Origin: Lachnospiraceae bacterium
GTDB lineage: Bacteria; Bacillota; Clostridia; Lachnospirales; Lachnospiraceae
Length of the DNA: 64,000 bases
Direction: 5' to 3'
NCBI GenBank assembly: GCA_017540265.1
Contig: JAFYBJ010000011.1
Location: forward strand, 1 to 64,000
Shown: positions 45,718 through 54,280 of the stretch, piece after piece
Numbering within the stretch: the first letter of the stretch is position 1
Layout: each line of letters opens with the position of its first letter
The notes under the pieces: model-generated
Databases searched by the model: none
Told to the model about the DNA's origin: nothing
The model's input: only the letters and a program-made list of their open reading frames with translations
Position numbers and translations under genes: made by a program

Positions 45718-46365
45718 ATGGATAAAAAAGAACTTGCGGGAAAGATAGACCATACACTTTTAAAAGCCTTTGCTGATGCTGATTCCATATACAGTCTCTG
45801 TGAAGAGGCGGTCCGGGCGGGGGCAGCATCCGTGTGCATACCGCCCTGCTATGTTAAAGAAGTGCATGAGCGATATAAAGACAGGCTAAAAATATGCACC
45901 GTTATAGGTTTTCCTTTAGGGTATTCTGTGACATCGGCAAAAGCTAAAGAGGCAGAGTCCGCCATTGAAGACGGAGCGGATGAGATAGATACCGTGATAA
46001 ATATAAGCGATGTGAAAAACGGCCGTTTTGACAGCGTACTTGACGAGCTTAAGCTGTTAAAGAAGATCGCGGGAGAGCATGTACTTAAAGTGATAATAGA
46101 AACCTGCTATCTCACTGAGGAAGAGAAGATAAAGCTTTGCGGCATAGTAACAGAGGCCGGAGCGGATTATATAAAAACATCCACGGGATTTGGCAGTGCG
46201 GGAGCTGATATAACGGATATACGTTTGTTCAGGGAAAATATCGGAGCATCCGTAAAAATAAAGGCAGCCGGCGGTATAAGGACTGTGGAAGAGGCAGAGC
46301 TTTTTGTCAAGGCAGGCGCCGACAGGATAGGTTCGTCCGCAGTGATACCGCTTCTTTTGAAGTAA
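45718..46365 (+). CDS. deoC: Deoxyribose-phosphate aldolase
   Basis: This 215-aa class I aldolase converts 2-deoxyribose-5-phosphate to glyceraldehyde-3-phosphate and acetaldehyde. It shows D-H-T-L-L-K at the N-terminus, V-L-K-V-I-I-E-T, and the Schiff-base Lys in Y-I-K-T-S-T-G-F. GGAGAAGGG precedes the ATG. Other deo genes are not nearby. Confidence 0.93.
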   Translation: MDKKELAGKIDHTLLKAFADADSIYSLCEEAVRAGAASVCIPPCYVKEVHERYKDRLKICTVIGFPLGYSVTSAKAKEAESAIEDGADEIDTVINISDVKNGRFDSVLDELKLLKKIAGEHVLKVIIETCYLTEEEKIKLCGIVTEAGADYIKTSTGFGSAGADITDIRLFRENIGASVKIKAAGGIRTVEEAELFVKAGADRIGSSAVIPLLLK

Positions 46366-46399
46366 AGTCCTTTGATCATCCCTATGGAGGTATGTGTTT

Positions 46400-47179
46400 A
46401 TGAAGAATAAAAAGGGGATATTGACAGTATTGGCAGGTGCAGCGGTTTTACTTACCGCCTGTGGCACTCTTTCCGGATCACAGTCCGCAGTGAAAAAAAA
46501 CGGTGTGCTGAGGATAGGCATGGAGGGAGACTGGATGCCGTGGAATTTCCACAATGAAGCGGGAGAGCTTATAGGCTATGATACGGATATAGCCAGGAAT
46601 ATAGCCGGACGTATGGGCGTTGAAGCAGAGTTTGTGGAGATGAACTGGAACGATCTTTTTACAGGGCTTGAAAGCGGAGATTTTGATGTGGTGATAAACG
46701 GAGTCGGAGTTACTCCCGAGAGAATGGAAACCTATGATTTCTCCGAACCATATGGTTATACCAGGACCGTGATCATGGTAAGATCCGATAATACCGATAT
46801 AGCATCCTTTGAGGATCTTGATGGAAAGAAAGTCGCAAACACTCCTACAAGTGAATATGCGGTAAGGGCTGATGAAAACGGCGCACAGGTCATACCTGTT
46901 AAGGATTTTCAGGAAACAATGGATCTTCTTGCTTCGGGTGAGGTGGATGCCACGCTTAATTCTGAATTAACATACCTTATCTATATGATGAAAAATCCGG
47001 ATGCGGAAGTAAAAGTTGCGGCTTATTCTACGGATGTTTCCCCGGTGGGTGTGCTCATGCGGAAGGGTGATGATACACTTAAGAATGAGATCAATAACGC
47101 TCTTGCCGGTTTATATAATGACGGGACGCTTTCATCGCTTTCCATACAATATTTCGGAAGCGATATAACCAGAGACTGA
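46400..47179 (+). CDS. Amino-acid ABC transporter substrate-binding lipoprotein
   Basis: A protein of about 259 aa, placed at ATG 46400 (GGAGGT about 9 nt upstream; GTG 46394 is the longer alternative). The lipobox is L-L-T-A-C. The mature part is a type-II periplasmic-binding protein of the SBP_bac_3 family: L-R-I-G-M-E-G-D-W-M-P-W-N and G-Y-D-T-D-I-A match the polar amino-acid binders. No permease or ATPase gene lies beside it; instead a large surface protein gene follows after 17 nt. Confidence 0.88.
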   Translation: MKNKKGILTVLAGAAVLLTACGTLSGSQSAVKKNGVLRIGMEGDWMPWNFHNEAGELIGYDTDIARNIAGRMGVEAEFVEMNWNDLFTGLESGDFDVVINGVGVTPERMETYDFSEPYGYTRTVIMVRSDNTDIASFEDLDGKKVANTPTSEYAVRADENGAQVIPVKDFQETMDLLASGEVDATLNSELTYLIYMMKNPDAEVKVAAYSTDVSPVGVLMRKGDDTLKNEINNALAGLYNDGTLSSLSIQYFGSDITRD

Positions 47180-47196
47180 ATTACGGAGGTACAGTG

Positions 47197-50100
47197 ATGG
47201 TATCGCTGAAAAAGTTTAAAGATTTTTTACGCCGTGGTTTTTCACTTATGACGGTATTCTGCGTGCTCTCTTCACAGGCGCTTCCCGTAATTGCCGCAAA
47301 TGAAGGTGAGACGGAATATGCGGATACGGAAAATACCGAAGACGGAAGCAATGGTGATGCAAATACCGTAAGACTGAATGCGGCAGGCGGATATTTTGAT
47401 GTGGGAAGCGGAATGCGCACGGACAGCATCGATATAAGCAGCCCGGATCCCATTACCCTTAATTCTTTTGTTTACAACGACACCGGCAAGGTAATAGATG
47501 TGAGCGGTTCGAGCGGTGATGTAAGACGCGATCATTATTATTTCAAGGGCTGGTATGAGAACGGAAAGGTGGCGCTCACAACGGGTCTTGTGGGAAACCG
47601 TACGCTTACAGCCGGATGGGATCCCGAAAATTACACCTTTGAGTTTTCAAACGGAGATACCTATACATGGAAGTTGGGAAGTAGTTTTAAATTCCCGAAG
47701 GTAAAGGGTGTGACCGGATGGATAGATGAACGCACGGATTACTATTATGATGCAGGTTCCGTGACTAACGGTATGGAAGATGTGGATGGTGACGGTGTAA
47801 AGGAATATCTTTTCACCGAGTATTCTTCCTTCCGTGCGGTGGATGAACCGCAGGATAAGCAGAAGGTGGATTTCAAAGCCTGCGGCGGTTCCGGAAGTAT
47901 GAAGAGCCAGACTTATGATTACGGCTCAGAGAGCTGTCTGCCTTCCTGCACGTTTAGCAGAAATGGATATGTATTTGCCGGATGGGCTATATATGACAGT
48001 GACAGGGAATATGATGTAACGGAAGTGGTCTATTACGATAATGCCATATCCTACAATGCTTTTATGGATTATGACCGTGACGGATCTCTTACACTTGCCG
48101 CAGTATGGGTTAAGGATGAAAAGAGCAGCTATGATGTTTATATCAATTTTAACTACCCCTCTGCTCTTTCCGGAAGGGAAAGGTCATATTCGGACGGAGA
48201 CAGCTACACACTTTACTCGGATCAGTGGACTTACCTGGATCTGAAGGGAATATATGCAAAAGGTTATACACTTGCAGGTTTTTCGGACAGTCCTTCGGGA
48301 CGAGCGAAGGTAAGCCGTGAGCTTATAGTGATATCCGACAGCAAAGGAACATATATTTCAGATGACAACGGTTCATTTAAGTGGAACGGTAAGACCATCT
48401 ATGCGATATGGATGCCGGAAACCGTAACAGTTAAATTCATCGGAAACGGTGCTGATTCAGGCAGCATGAACGATCAGACCGTGACCATGGGAGAGAAGGC
48501 AAGCCTTAAGGCAAACGGCTTTAAGAAAAGCGGTAGCAGCTTTCAGGGCTGGGATACGGACAGCTCAGGAAAGACTGTAAGGCTTTCCGACAAGCAGAAG
48601 CTTGGAAGTACGGATGCCGGCGAAGACGGTCTTTTCGGGGATCCCGTATCGGCTCTTTTAAATGACGGCAATTCGGATACCATATATCTCTATGCTGTCT
48701 GGTCCGGAAATTCATATACGATCAAATATGATGCAAACACATCGTCACTTGGAAACAATATAAGCGTATCCGGTTCCATGAAAGACCAGACCGTGGGAGC
48801 ATCGGAAATGGTAAAGATAGCCGAATGCGGATTTTCAATACCAAATTATGTGTTTGACGGCTGGAATACAAAGGCTGACAGTACGGGTGCCGGTTATGCG
48901 CCGGGAGCACAGGTAAGAGGCCTTTCCTCCGGAAACGGCAGCACCGTGAAGCTTTATGCAAGGTGGAAGCCTGTGAACGCTACCGCTTCAACGGTTAAGA
49001 TATCCACGACCTGGGATGATTCAAACAACAGGGACGGCCTGCGCCCCATGCAGGTAACATATACCGTGACAGGCACTGCAAACGGAAAGAATGTAAGCAC
49101 GGAATATATAACCGTAAATACACAGAGCGGTACGGCAGAGCTTAAGAACAAGCCTGTTACCTGGGCGGAGAACGGAAAGGCTTATACCATAAAATATACC
49201 GTGAGTGTTCCGCAGCTTACGGGATATGTGTCAAGCGTGGCATCATCCGGTGACGGATTTACGCAGACCGTGAATTTTGTTCATTCCTCATATTCAAAGA
49301 ATATAAAGGTGACGCTGAATTTTGCGGATAATAACGATCAGGCGCGTAAGAGACCTGCAAAGGTGAATATAGTTTTAACAGGTTCGGACGGAACCGCTTA
49401 CCAGGGTGAAGCATTTGTAAATAATGCATCGGCATCCTATATCTTTACCGGGCTTCCCGTAAACACATCGGGACGCGGAGTTTCATATACTCCTTCCGTA
49501 AAGCTTGATGCTGCTTACACTACAGGAATAGCTCAGTCGGGTGATGATTTTGAGATCACGGCAACCTGTTCAAAGGCATCCGCCGACATAGCATCCGGAA
49601 GAGGAAATAAAGTGGAGACCATAACAGCACAGCCTGAAGTACAGAATATTCAGCCTGCTGCAGCGGATAAAAGGGATGTTGTGGTAAGAACGCTTTGGCA
49701 TGACAACGGAAGCGGCGTGGTAAGGCCCGAAAGAATAGAGCTTGTGCTTATGGGATCAAATGGCGCTGCCTATGCAAAGACTCTTACTCCGGCGTCCGAT
49801 TATGCGGCACAGTTTGATCAGATAGCTGCAAAGGATGAAAACGGAAACAACATAACTTATTCCTTATCTGCAGGAGTGCTGGCGGATTATGCATTAAAGG
49901 TAAATGAATTAAATGACGGAAATTTTCTTCTTGAGATCACCTATTATGGCGGATCAGGGGTAGAAAAAGAAGAGCCTGAAGCAGCGGATACTATACTGGA
50001 CGGGATCACTGTTTACAGTGCGGAGGACGGAAACTATACCACGGATAAGAAAGCGGCGGTTCTTAATTCCTCAAAGACAATGCGTAAGGAAAATAAGAAC

Positions 50101-50199
50101 ACCGGCGCCAGAGGAGCTCTGATAACTGCTGTTTCCGTTACGGCCGGCGCAGCTGCAACAGCACTTGTGCTTTATATTTTCGGAAGGAGAAGAAAATGA
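47197..50199 (+). CDS. Giant cell-surface protein with InlB-type repeats, Cna_B-like modules and a C-terminal sorting-like tail
   Basis: A protein of about 1000 aa, placed at ATG 47197 (GGAGG at 47185-47189); GTG 47194 is also in frame. After a signal peptide (about 1-30) come several Listeria-Bacteroides (flg_new/InlB_B) repeats, seen as G-S-M-K-S-Q-T plus G-Y-V-F-A-G-W, near residues 228-270, 405-470 and 510-590. About three Cna_B-like beta-modules (from about 595 to 910) follow. The end reads K-N-T-G-A-R-G, a hydrophobic segment and R-R-R-K, like a sortase signal with K-N-T-G in place of L-P-x-T-G. It probably acts in adhesion. It overlaps dtd by 4 bp. Confidence 0.8.
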   Translation: MVSLKKFKDFLRRGFSLMTVFCVLSSQALPVIAANEGETEYADTENTEDGSNGDANTVRLNAAGGYFDVGSGMRTDSIDISSPDPITLNSFVYNDTGKVIDVSGSSGDVRRDHYYFKGWYENGKVALTTGLVGNRTLTAGWDPENYTFEFSNGDTYTWKLGSSFKFPKVKGVTGWIDERTDYYYDAGSVTNGMEDVDGDGVKEYLFTEYSSFRAVDEPQDKQKVDFKACGGSGSMKSQTYDYGSESCLPSCTFSRNGYVFAGWAIYDSDREYDVTEVVYYDNAISYNAFMDYDRDGSLTLAAVWVKDEKSSYDVYINFNYPSALSGRERSYSDGDSYTLYSDQWTYLDLKGIYAKGYTLAGFSDSPSGRAKVSRELIVISDSKGTYISDDNGSFKWNGKTIYAIWMPETVTVKFIGNGADSGSMNDQTVTMGEKASLKANGFKKSGSSFQGWDTDSSGKTVRLSDKQKLGSTDAGEDGLFGDPVSALLNDGNSDTIYLYAVWSGNSYTIKYDANTSSLGNNISVSGSMKDQTVGASEMVKIAECGFSIPNYVFDGWNTKADSTGAGYAPGAQVRGLSSGNGSTVKLYARWKPVNATASTVKISTTWDDSNNRDGLRPMQVTYTVTGTANGKNVSTEYITVNTQSGTAELKNKPVTWAENGKAYTIKYTVSVPQLTGYVSSVASSGDGFTQTVNFVHSSYSKNIKVTLNFADNNDQARKRPAKVNIVLTGSDGTAYQGEAFVNNASASYIFTGLPVNTSGRGVSYTPSVKLDAAYTTGIAQSGDDFEITATCSKASADIASGRGNKVETITAQPEVQNIQPAAADKRDVVVRTLWHDNGSGVVRPERIELVLMGSNGAAYAKTLTPASDYAAQFDQIAAKDENGNNITYSLSAGVLADYALKVNELNDGNFLLEITYYGGSGVEKEEPEAADTILDGITVYSAEDGNYTTDKKAAVLNSSKTMRKENKNTGARGALITAVSVTAGAAATALVLYIFGRRRK

Positions 50200-50645
50200 A
50201 ATTCTTAATACAGCGTGTAAAGGAAGCTGCGGTTGATATAGAGGGACGCCGCGTTGCGGAGTCGGGAAAAGGACTTCTTGTTTTTGTGGGAGTTGAAAAA
50301 GACGATACGGAAGCACAGGCTGACAGGTTTTTTGAAAAACTGCTTAAACTCAGGATATTTGAGGATGAAAACGGAAAGACAAATCTTAATATAAAAGATG
50401 CGGGAGGTGATCTGATATTTGTATCTCAGTTTACGCTTCTTGCAGACTGCAAGGGACAGAACAGACCGGGCTTTACAGCTGCGGGTTCTCCGGAAGATGC
50501 AAAGAGGATATTTGAATATATCGTTGAAAGATCGAAAAAAGAATTTTCCGGAAAAACAGGCTCCGGCGAATTTGCTGCAGATATGGCAGTATCTCTTATA
50601 AATGACGGACCGTTTACGATATATCTTGACAATACACAGGTGTGA
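50196..50645 (+). CDS. dtd: D-aminoacyl-tRNA deacylase
   Basis: This 149-aa protein removes D-amino acids from tRNA. Family marks are M-K-F-L-I-Q-R-V at the N-terminus, S-Q-F-T-L-L-A-D, and the C-terminal N-D-G-P-F-T where most members read G-P-V-T. Its ATG lies inside the end of the surface-protein gene, an unusual neighbour for dtd. Confidence 0.93.
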   Translation: MKFLIQRVKEAAVDIEGRRVAESGKGLLVFVGVEKDDTEAQADRFFEKLLKLRIFEDENGKTNLNIKDAGGDLIFVSQFTLLADCKGQNRPGFTAAGSPEDAKRIFEYIVERSKKEFSGKTGSGEFAADMAVSLINDGPFTIYLDNTQV

Positions 50646-50649
50646 ATAT

Positions 50650-51105
50650 ATGGACTATATGGATATCGCATTGGAAGAAGCATACGAGGGGATCAGAGCG
50701 CATCATGGCGGCCCTTTTGGCTGTGTGATAGTTAAAGACGGAAAGATCATAGGAAGAGGGCACAACAGAGTGCTGCTTAAGCATGATCCCACCTGCCACG
50801 GTGAGGTGGAAGCAATAAGGGATGCCTGTGAAAAAACAGGTAGCCACGATCTTTCGGGAAGTATTCTTTATACAACAGCAGAACCCTGTCCCATGTGCCT
50901 TGGCGCATCGCTCTGGGCGAATATAAAAGAGATCAGGTACGGCTGCACCGTGGCGGATACGGACAGCATAGGCTTCAGGGATGAACGTTTTTATGAATAC
51001 TTAAACGGCAACAGGGATATACTTCCGCTTAAAGAAGAGAGCAGGGAGGAATGCCTTAAGCTTTTTAAAGAATACAGTGCAGATAAAGAAAAGCAGGTTT
51101 ATTAA
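50650..51105 (+). CDS. Nucleoside/guanine deaminase (cytidine-deaminase fold)
   Basis: A 151-aa protein placed at ATG 50650, just after dtd ends; the open frame extends back to 50602 but overlaps dtd. Zinc-site motifs are C-H-G-E-V-E-A-I and P-C-P-M-C-L-G-A. H-G-E instead of H-A-E and P-C-P-M-C point to the guanine deaminase-like (GuaD) branch rather than cytidine deaminase or TadA. The hypE gene starts 1 nt after it. The ribosome site is weak, so coupled translation is likely. Confidence 0.85.
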   Translation: MDYMDIALEEAYEGIRAHHGGPFGCVIVKDGKIIGRGHNRVLLKHDPTCHGEVEAIRDACEKTGSHDLSGSILYTTAEPCPMCLGASLWANIKEIRYGCTVADTDSIGFRDERFYEYLNGNRDILPLKEESREECLKLFKEYSADKEKQVY

Positions 51106-51106
51106 A

Positions 51107-52108
51107 ATGTCAGATGTTATAACACTTTCTCACGGAAGCGGAGGCAGCAGTACAAAAAAACTTATAGATGAGATATTTGCGCCGGCGTTTGCAAACGACA
51201 CATTGCTTGCGATGGAAGACAGCGCGGTGGTCGCGGGGGGAGAAAAGATCGCTGTTACGACAGACAGCTTTGTGGTAACTCCGCTTGAATATAATGGCGG
51301 TGATATAGGGAGGTTATGCGTATGCGGCACCGTGAACGATCTGCTGATGCGCGGAGCAAAACCTGCATATATCACCTGTGGTTTTATACTCGAGGAAGGG
51401 CTTGATATAAAGCTCCTTGGAAGAGTGGTGAAGTCACTTGCAAAAACTGCAAAAGAAGCAGGCGTAAAAATAGTCGCAGGTGATACTAAAGTGATCGAGG
51501 GAAGAGGCGGCCTGTATATCAATACGGCAGGTGTCGGTATTTTGAAAGCGGATATGCCGGATATATCCGCATCTAAGGCCTCTGTGGGTGATGCAGTGAT
51601 AGTTTCCGGAACAATGGGTGATCATCACTGTACCATAATGGCTTCACGTCTGGGTATAGAAAGTGAGATAAAGAGTGATAATGCGCCTCTTACGGAAATG
51701 GTTGAAAAGCTTTTAAATAATGGGATCCCGGTTCATGCCATGCGTGATGTGACAAGAGGCGGACTGGGCACCGTATTAAAAGAGCTTGCCGAAAGCAGTG
51801 GGAAGACTGTATATGCCGATGAAGAAGCAATACCCGTAAGCGAAGCTGTCAGGGATTTTGCAGGTCTTATGGGCACAGATGTGATATATATGGGAAATGA
51901 GGGCAAGATGGTGCTTATCCTTCCCGGAGAATATGCCGGGGAAGCTGTGGATATCATCCGGAAATGCAGGTATGGAGAAAATGCGGCGGTCATAGGTGAA
52001 GTAAAGGAAGAGACAGGAAGAGAGGGCAGCTTTATACTCCGCACAGCTCTTGGCGGCGAAAGGAATATTGATATCTTAAGGGGCGAGGGTCTGCCCCGGA
52101 TCTGTTAA
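51107..52108 (+). CDS. hypE: Hydrogenase maturation protein HypE, without other hyp genes
   Basis: A 333-aa protein placed at ATG 51107; the longer reading from 51077 overlaps the deaminase gene. HypE dehydrates the thiocarboxamide on its C-terminal cysteine to make the cyanide ligand of NiFe hydrogenases. The sequence has L-S-H-G-S-G-G, A-G-D-T-K-V, M-G-D-H-H, and ends P-R-I-C with the essential C-terminal cysteine. No hypA-F, hydrogenase or nickel genes appear in the window. A terminator follows. Confidence 0.93.
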   Translation: MSDVITLSHGSGGSSTKKLIDEIFAPAFANDTLLAMEDSAVVAGGEKIAVTTDSFVVTPLEYNGGDIGRLCVCGTVNDLLMRGAKPAYITCGFILEEGLDIKLLGRVVKSLAKTAKEAGVKIVAGDTKVIEGRGGLYINTAGVGILKADMPDISASKASVGDAVIVSGTMGDHHCTIMASRLGIESEIKSDNAPLTEMVEKLLNNGIPVHAMRDVTRGGLGTVLKELAESSGKTVYADEEAIPVSEAVRDFAGLMGTDVIYMGNEGKMVLILPGEYAGEAVDIIRKCRYGENAAVIGEVKEETGREGSFILRTALGGERNIDILRGEGLPRIC

Positions 52109-52144
52109 CAGGACAGGGGGACGGTTCTCCTGTCCTGTTCTTTT
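52107..52144 (+). terminator. Terminator made from a family-B palindrome
   Basis: An 11-bp stem AACAGGACAGG / CCTGTCCTGTT enclosing GGGACGGTTCT, then TTTT. The left arm overlaps the hypE stop codon. Confidence 0.8.
52111..52135 (+). repeat. REP-like palindrome, family B, copy 1
   Basis: GGACAGG-ggGACGGTTCT-CCTGTCC. It is the same element, inverted, as at 54041-54070. Confidence 0.7.
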
Positions 52145-52156
52145 GTTTTATCGGAA

Positions 52157-53194
52157 TTACAGAGACCGTATCACCATCTGCAGCTCATCAGGATAAATGC
52201 AGTTTGGAAAAGACGGATCATTTAACTTATTAAAGCATTCGACCGGGTCCATCCATTTTGCATCATCTACTTCCGATTCCTGAAATACGAGGTTTTGAAA
52301 TTTTTTTCCGTCAAAGCTGATATGTCCGTCATTATCTCTGATGCATTTGCACAGATATACAAAGCTCACCTCGTCATCCTTAAAAAGTTTTCCGTGAAAT
52401 TCTTTTTCAAAACTTCCCTTGTGCAGACCGAGAAATATAAGATCATTTTCTTTTATATCAAGTCCCAGTTCTTCTTTCATTTCTCTGATGGCAGAAGAAA
52501 CGGGATCATCACCCGCAGCTATGTGTCCCGCTGATGAGATATCATAACATCCGGGATTTGAGTCTTTACAGGCAGCTCTTTTCTGAAACAATACATTTTT
52601 TCCGTCGCTTATCCACATATGTGATGAGCGGTGCTTCGTGCCAAGGAAGTGGGCGGTCTCTCTTTCCTCTGTTTTTCCGGTAGGATTGCCGTTATCATCA
52701 ACTATATCGAAAAGCTCAAGATCTTTTCCGTTGAGAACGGCAGCTGTGAACCTGTCATCTCCGTCATATACAAGTTTAAGCGAGAAAAAGGGGGATTTTT
52801 GCGCAAGCAGTCTTAAGAACACCCTGTCCCCGTCCCAGAGATCCATATTCCAGAGAAGCTCTTTGGGCACCCATTCCAGCACGCCTTCATCACAGACTGG
52901 GAGTTCTTCAGGTTCGATAAAATCTGATGAGGTGAATATCATCATATACTCTGTGAATATTTTTTCAGCTCCGGAAACAAAAGTAACAATACCTCTGAAA
53001 TCCGGTGATTCAACTATTATCCCGGTTTCCTCAAGGATCTCACGTTTTATACAGTCCTCTGGGCTTTCGCCTTCTTCGCAGTGTCCTCCGATACCTATCC
53101 ATTTATCCTTATTCATGTCCTGTTCTTTTTTGATACGGTGGAGCATGAGGTATTTTTCATCTTTTTCAAGATAGCATAAAGTTGTACAGGTCAT
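52157..53194 (-). CDS. Tandem NUDIX hydrolase
   Basis: A protein of about 345 aa, placed at ATG 53194 (AAAGGA upstream); an in-frame ATG at 53221 has no site. Domain 1 (about 1-140) is MutT-like with G-G-H-C-E-E-G-E-S and R-E-I-L-E-E-T-G-I, fitting 8-oxo-dGTP diphosphatases. Domain 2 (about 160-345) resembles the Idi/YfcD branch, with Y-D-I-S-S-A-G-H-I-A-A-G and R-E-M-K-E-E-L-G-L. Both NUDIX boxes look intact. The double arrangement suggests two linked hydrolase activities. The gene converges on hypE. Confidence 0.88.
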   Translation of the reverse strand: MTCTTLCYLEKDEKYLMLHRIKKEQDMNKDKWIGIGGHCEEGESPEDCIKREILEETGIIVESPDFRGIVTFVSGAEKIFTEYMMIFTSSDFIEPEELPVCDEGVLEWVPKELLWNMDLWDGDRVFLRLLAQKSPFFSLKLVYDGDDRFTAAVLNGKDLELFDIVDDNGNPTGKTEERETAHFLGTKHRSSHMWISDGKNVLFQKRAACKDSNPGCYDISSAGHIAAGDDPVSSAIREMKEELGLDIKENDLIFLGLHKGSFEKEFHGKLFKDDEVSFVYLCKCIRDNDGHISFDGKKFQNLVFQESEVDDAKWMDPVECFNKLNDPSFPNCIYPDELQMVIRSL

Positions 53195-53301
53195 TTGATT
53201 TTTCCTTTTCAAACATTTCAACCAATATGTTCATGGAGATGTCCTCATTTTTATCTTTTCTGTTCGATTCCAAGCATTTCAGCGGATTCCGAATGTTTGC
53301 A

Positions 53302-53335
53302 GGATTGCGAGAGTTGCGGAGCAACGAAGCAATCC
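53302..53335. repeat. Palindromic element (third family)
   Basis: GGATTGC-gaga-GTTGC-gga-GCAAC-gaa-GCAATCC, a nested hairpin resembling other dispersed intergenic palindromes. One copy is seen in this window. Confidence 0.5.
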
Positions 53336-53347
53336 GTGGCATCTATT

Positions 53348-53372
53348 GGGGGCAAAATACCTTTTGACCCCA
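53348..53372. repeat. Small inverted repeat
   Basis: GGGGGCAAAA-tac-cTTTTGACCCC. No T-run on the + strand, so it is not clearly a terminator. Confidence 0.45.
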
Positions 53373-53503
53373 ACATCATTATATTAATTATGGAATTATT
53401 CATACAAGGGTAAGTTACCAAAAGTATAGAGGCATAGCTATAAGTTCAGGCAAGTTGAAGAATAATATAGATGTTACCCTGGGATATGTTTCGATCTCCG
53501 AGT

Positions 53504-54008
53504 GAAAAGCAATAATATTAGGCGGAAGTAAGATAATTATTGCTTTTAGGTATAAAGGTGCGGGAAAGCCGGTATGAAAAGCAATAATATTAGGCGGAAG
53601 TAAGATAATTATTGCTTTTAGGCATAAAGGTGCGGGAAAGCCGGTATGAAAAGCAATAATATTAGGCGGAAGTAAGATAATTATTGCTTTTAGGCATAAA
53701 GCCGTTGGGAAAGCAGGTGAGAAAAGCAATAAAAACAGGCGGAGGTGAGAGAATTATTGCTTTTAGGTATAAAGGTGCGGGGGTGCCGACGAGAAAAGCA
53801 ATAAAAACAGGCGGGAGTAAGAAATTTATTGCTTTTAGGTATAAAGGTGCGGGGGTGCAGGTGAGAAAAGCAATAAAAACAGGCGGAGATGAGAAAATTA
53901 TTGCTTTTAGGTATAAAGGTGCGGGGGTGCCGGCGAGAAAAGCAATAAAAACAGGCGGGAGTAAGAAATTTATTGCTTTTAGGCATGGTGCAGGGCACAG
54001 CATGTGAG
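53504..54008. repeat. Seven-unit 72-bp tandem hairpin array
   Basis: Units begin at 53504, 53576, 53648, 53721, 53793, 53865 and 53937 (periods 72, 72, 73, 72, 72, 72). Each unit reads AAAAGCAATAA, about 20 nt of loop containing GGCGG, TTATTGCTTTTAGG, then a GC-rich linker with GGTGCGGG. Units 1-3 share one variant and units 5 and 7 another; the stem's twelfth pair is T:A in the first set and A:T in the second. The last unit ends in a divergent linker (GGTGCAGGGCACAG). The two sides are short, otherwise gene-free DNA. Confidence 0.9.
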
Positions 54009-54040
54009 CAGATTAGCTCAGTAGTATGAATGATCCTGAG

Positions 54041-54070
54041 CAAGACAGGAGAACCGTCCCCCCTGTCTTG
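54041..54070 (-). repeat. REP-like palindrome, family B, copy 2 (inverted)
   Basis: CAAGACAGG / CCTGTCTTG around AGAACCGTCCCC, the reverse complement of the 52111 element. Confidence 0.7.
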
Positions 54071-54075
54071 CCCTG

Positions 54076-54141
54076 ACGCAGTTTGGAATCACGGAAAGCT
54101 ATCTGAATAAGCTGACAAAAGAGGTTAATAAGAGATTTTAG
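54076..54141 (+). pseudogene. Possible C-terminal remnant of a lost gene
   Basis: A 21-codon open stretch ending in TAG translates to a plausible helical end (T-Q-F-G-I-T-E-S-Y-L-N-K). It has no start and begins right after a family-B palindrome. Weak evidence. Confidence 0.25.
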
Positions 54142-54188
54142 TTATACGAATTTGGAGAAGTTAAGGTAAAAACAGGCGTAATTGGGAG

Positions 54189-54216
54189 TTGACAGGATTT
54201 GAAATAAGGATATAAT
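54189..54216 (+). promoter_or_regulatory. Distal promoter of the exporter operon
   Basis: TTGACA (54189-54194), a 16-bp spacer, then TATAAT (54211-54216). Both hexamers match the consensus fully. Confidence 0.7.
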
Positions 54217-54280
54217 ACAAACGTATGAATAAGTGTTCATATAATCAAAGAAAAGAGTACGGGGCGTTGAGTCCCGGCAA

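Noticed and set aside
53161..53235. Small leader peptide overlapping the NUDIX start (minus strand)
   Set aside because: A 22-codon frame with a GAGG-like site exists, but it overlaps the NUDIX start in another frame and has no supporting features.
53504..54008. CRISPR array
   Set aside because: The whole 72-mer repeats, with no unique spacers, and no cas genes are near.
54008..54040. tRNA-like start (GATTAGCTCAGTAG)
   Set aside because: Only the D-arm-like string is present; no anticodon arm, T-arm or acceptor pairing follows.
53684..54043. Protein-coding genes on either strand of the tandem array
   Set aside because: 72 is a multiple of three, so frames stay open by chance on both strands. 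No ribosome site or plausible fold is seen, and the one 73-bp period breaks the frame.
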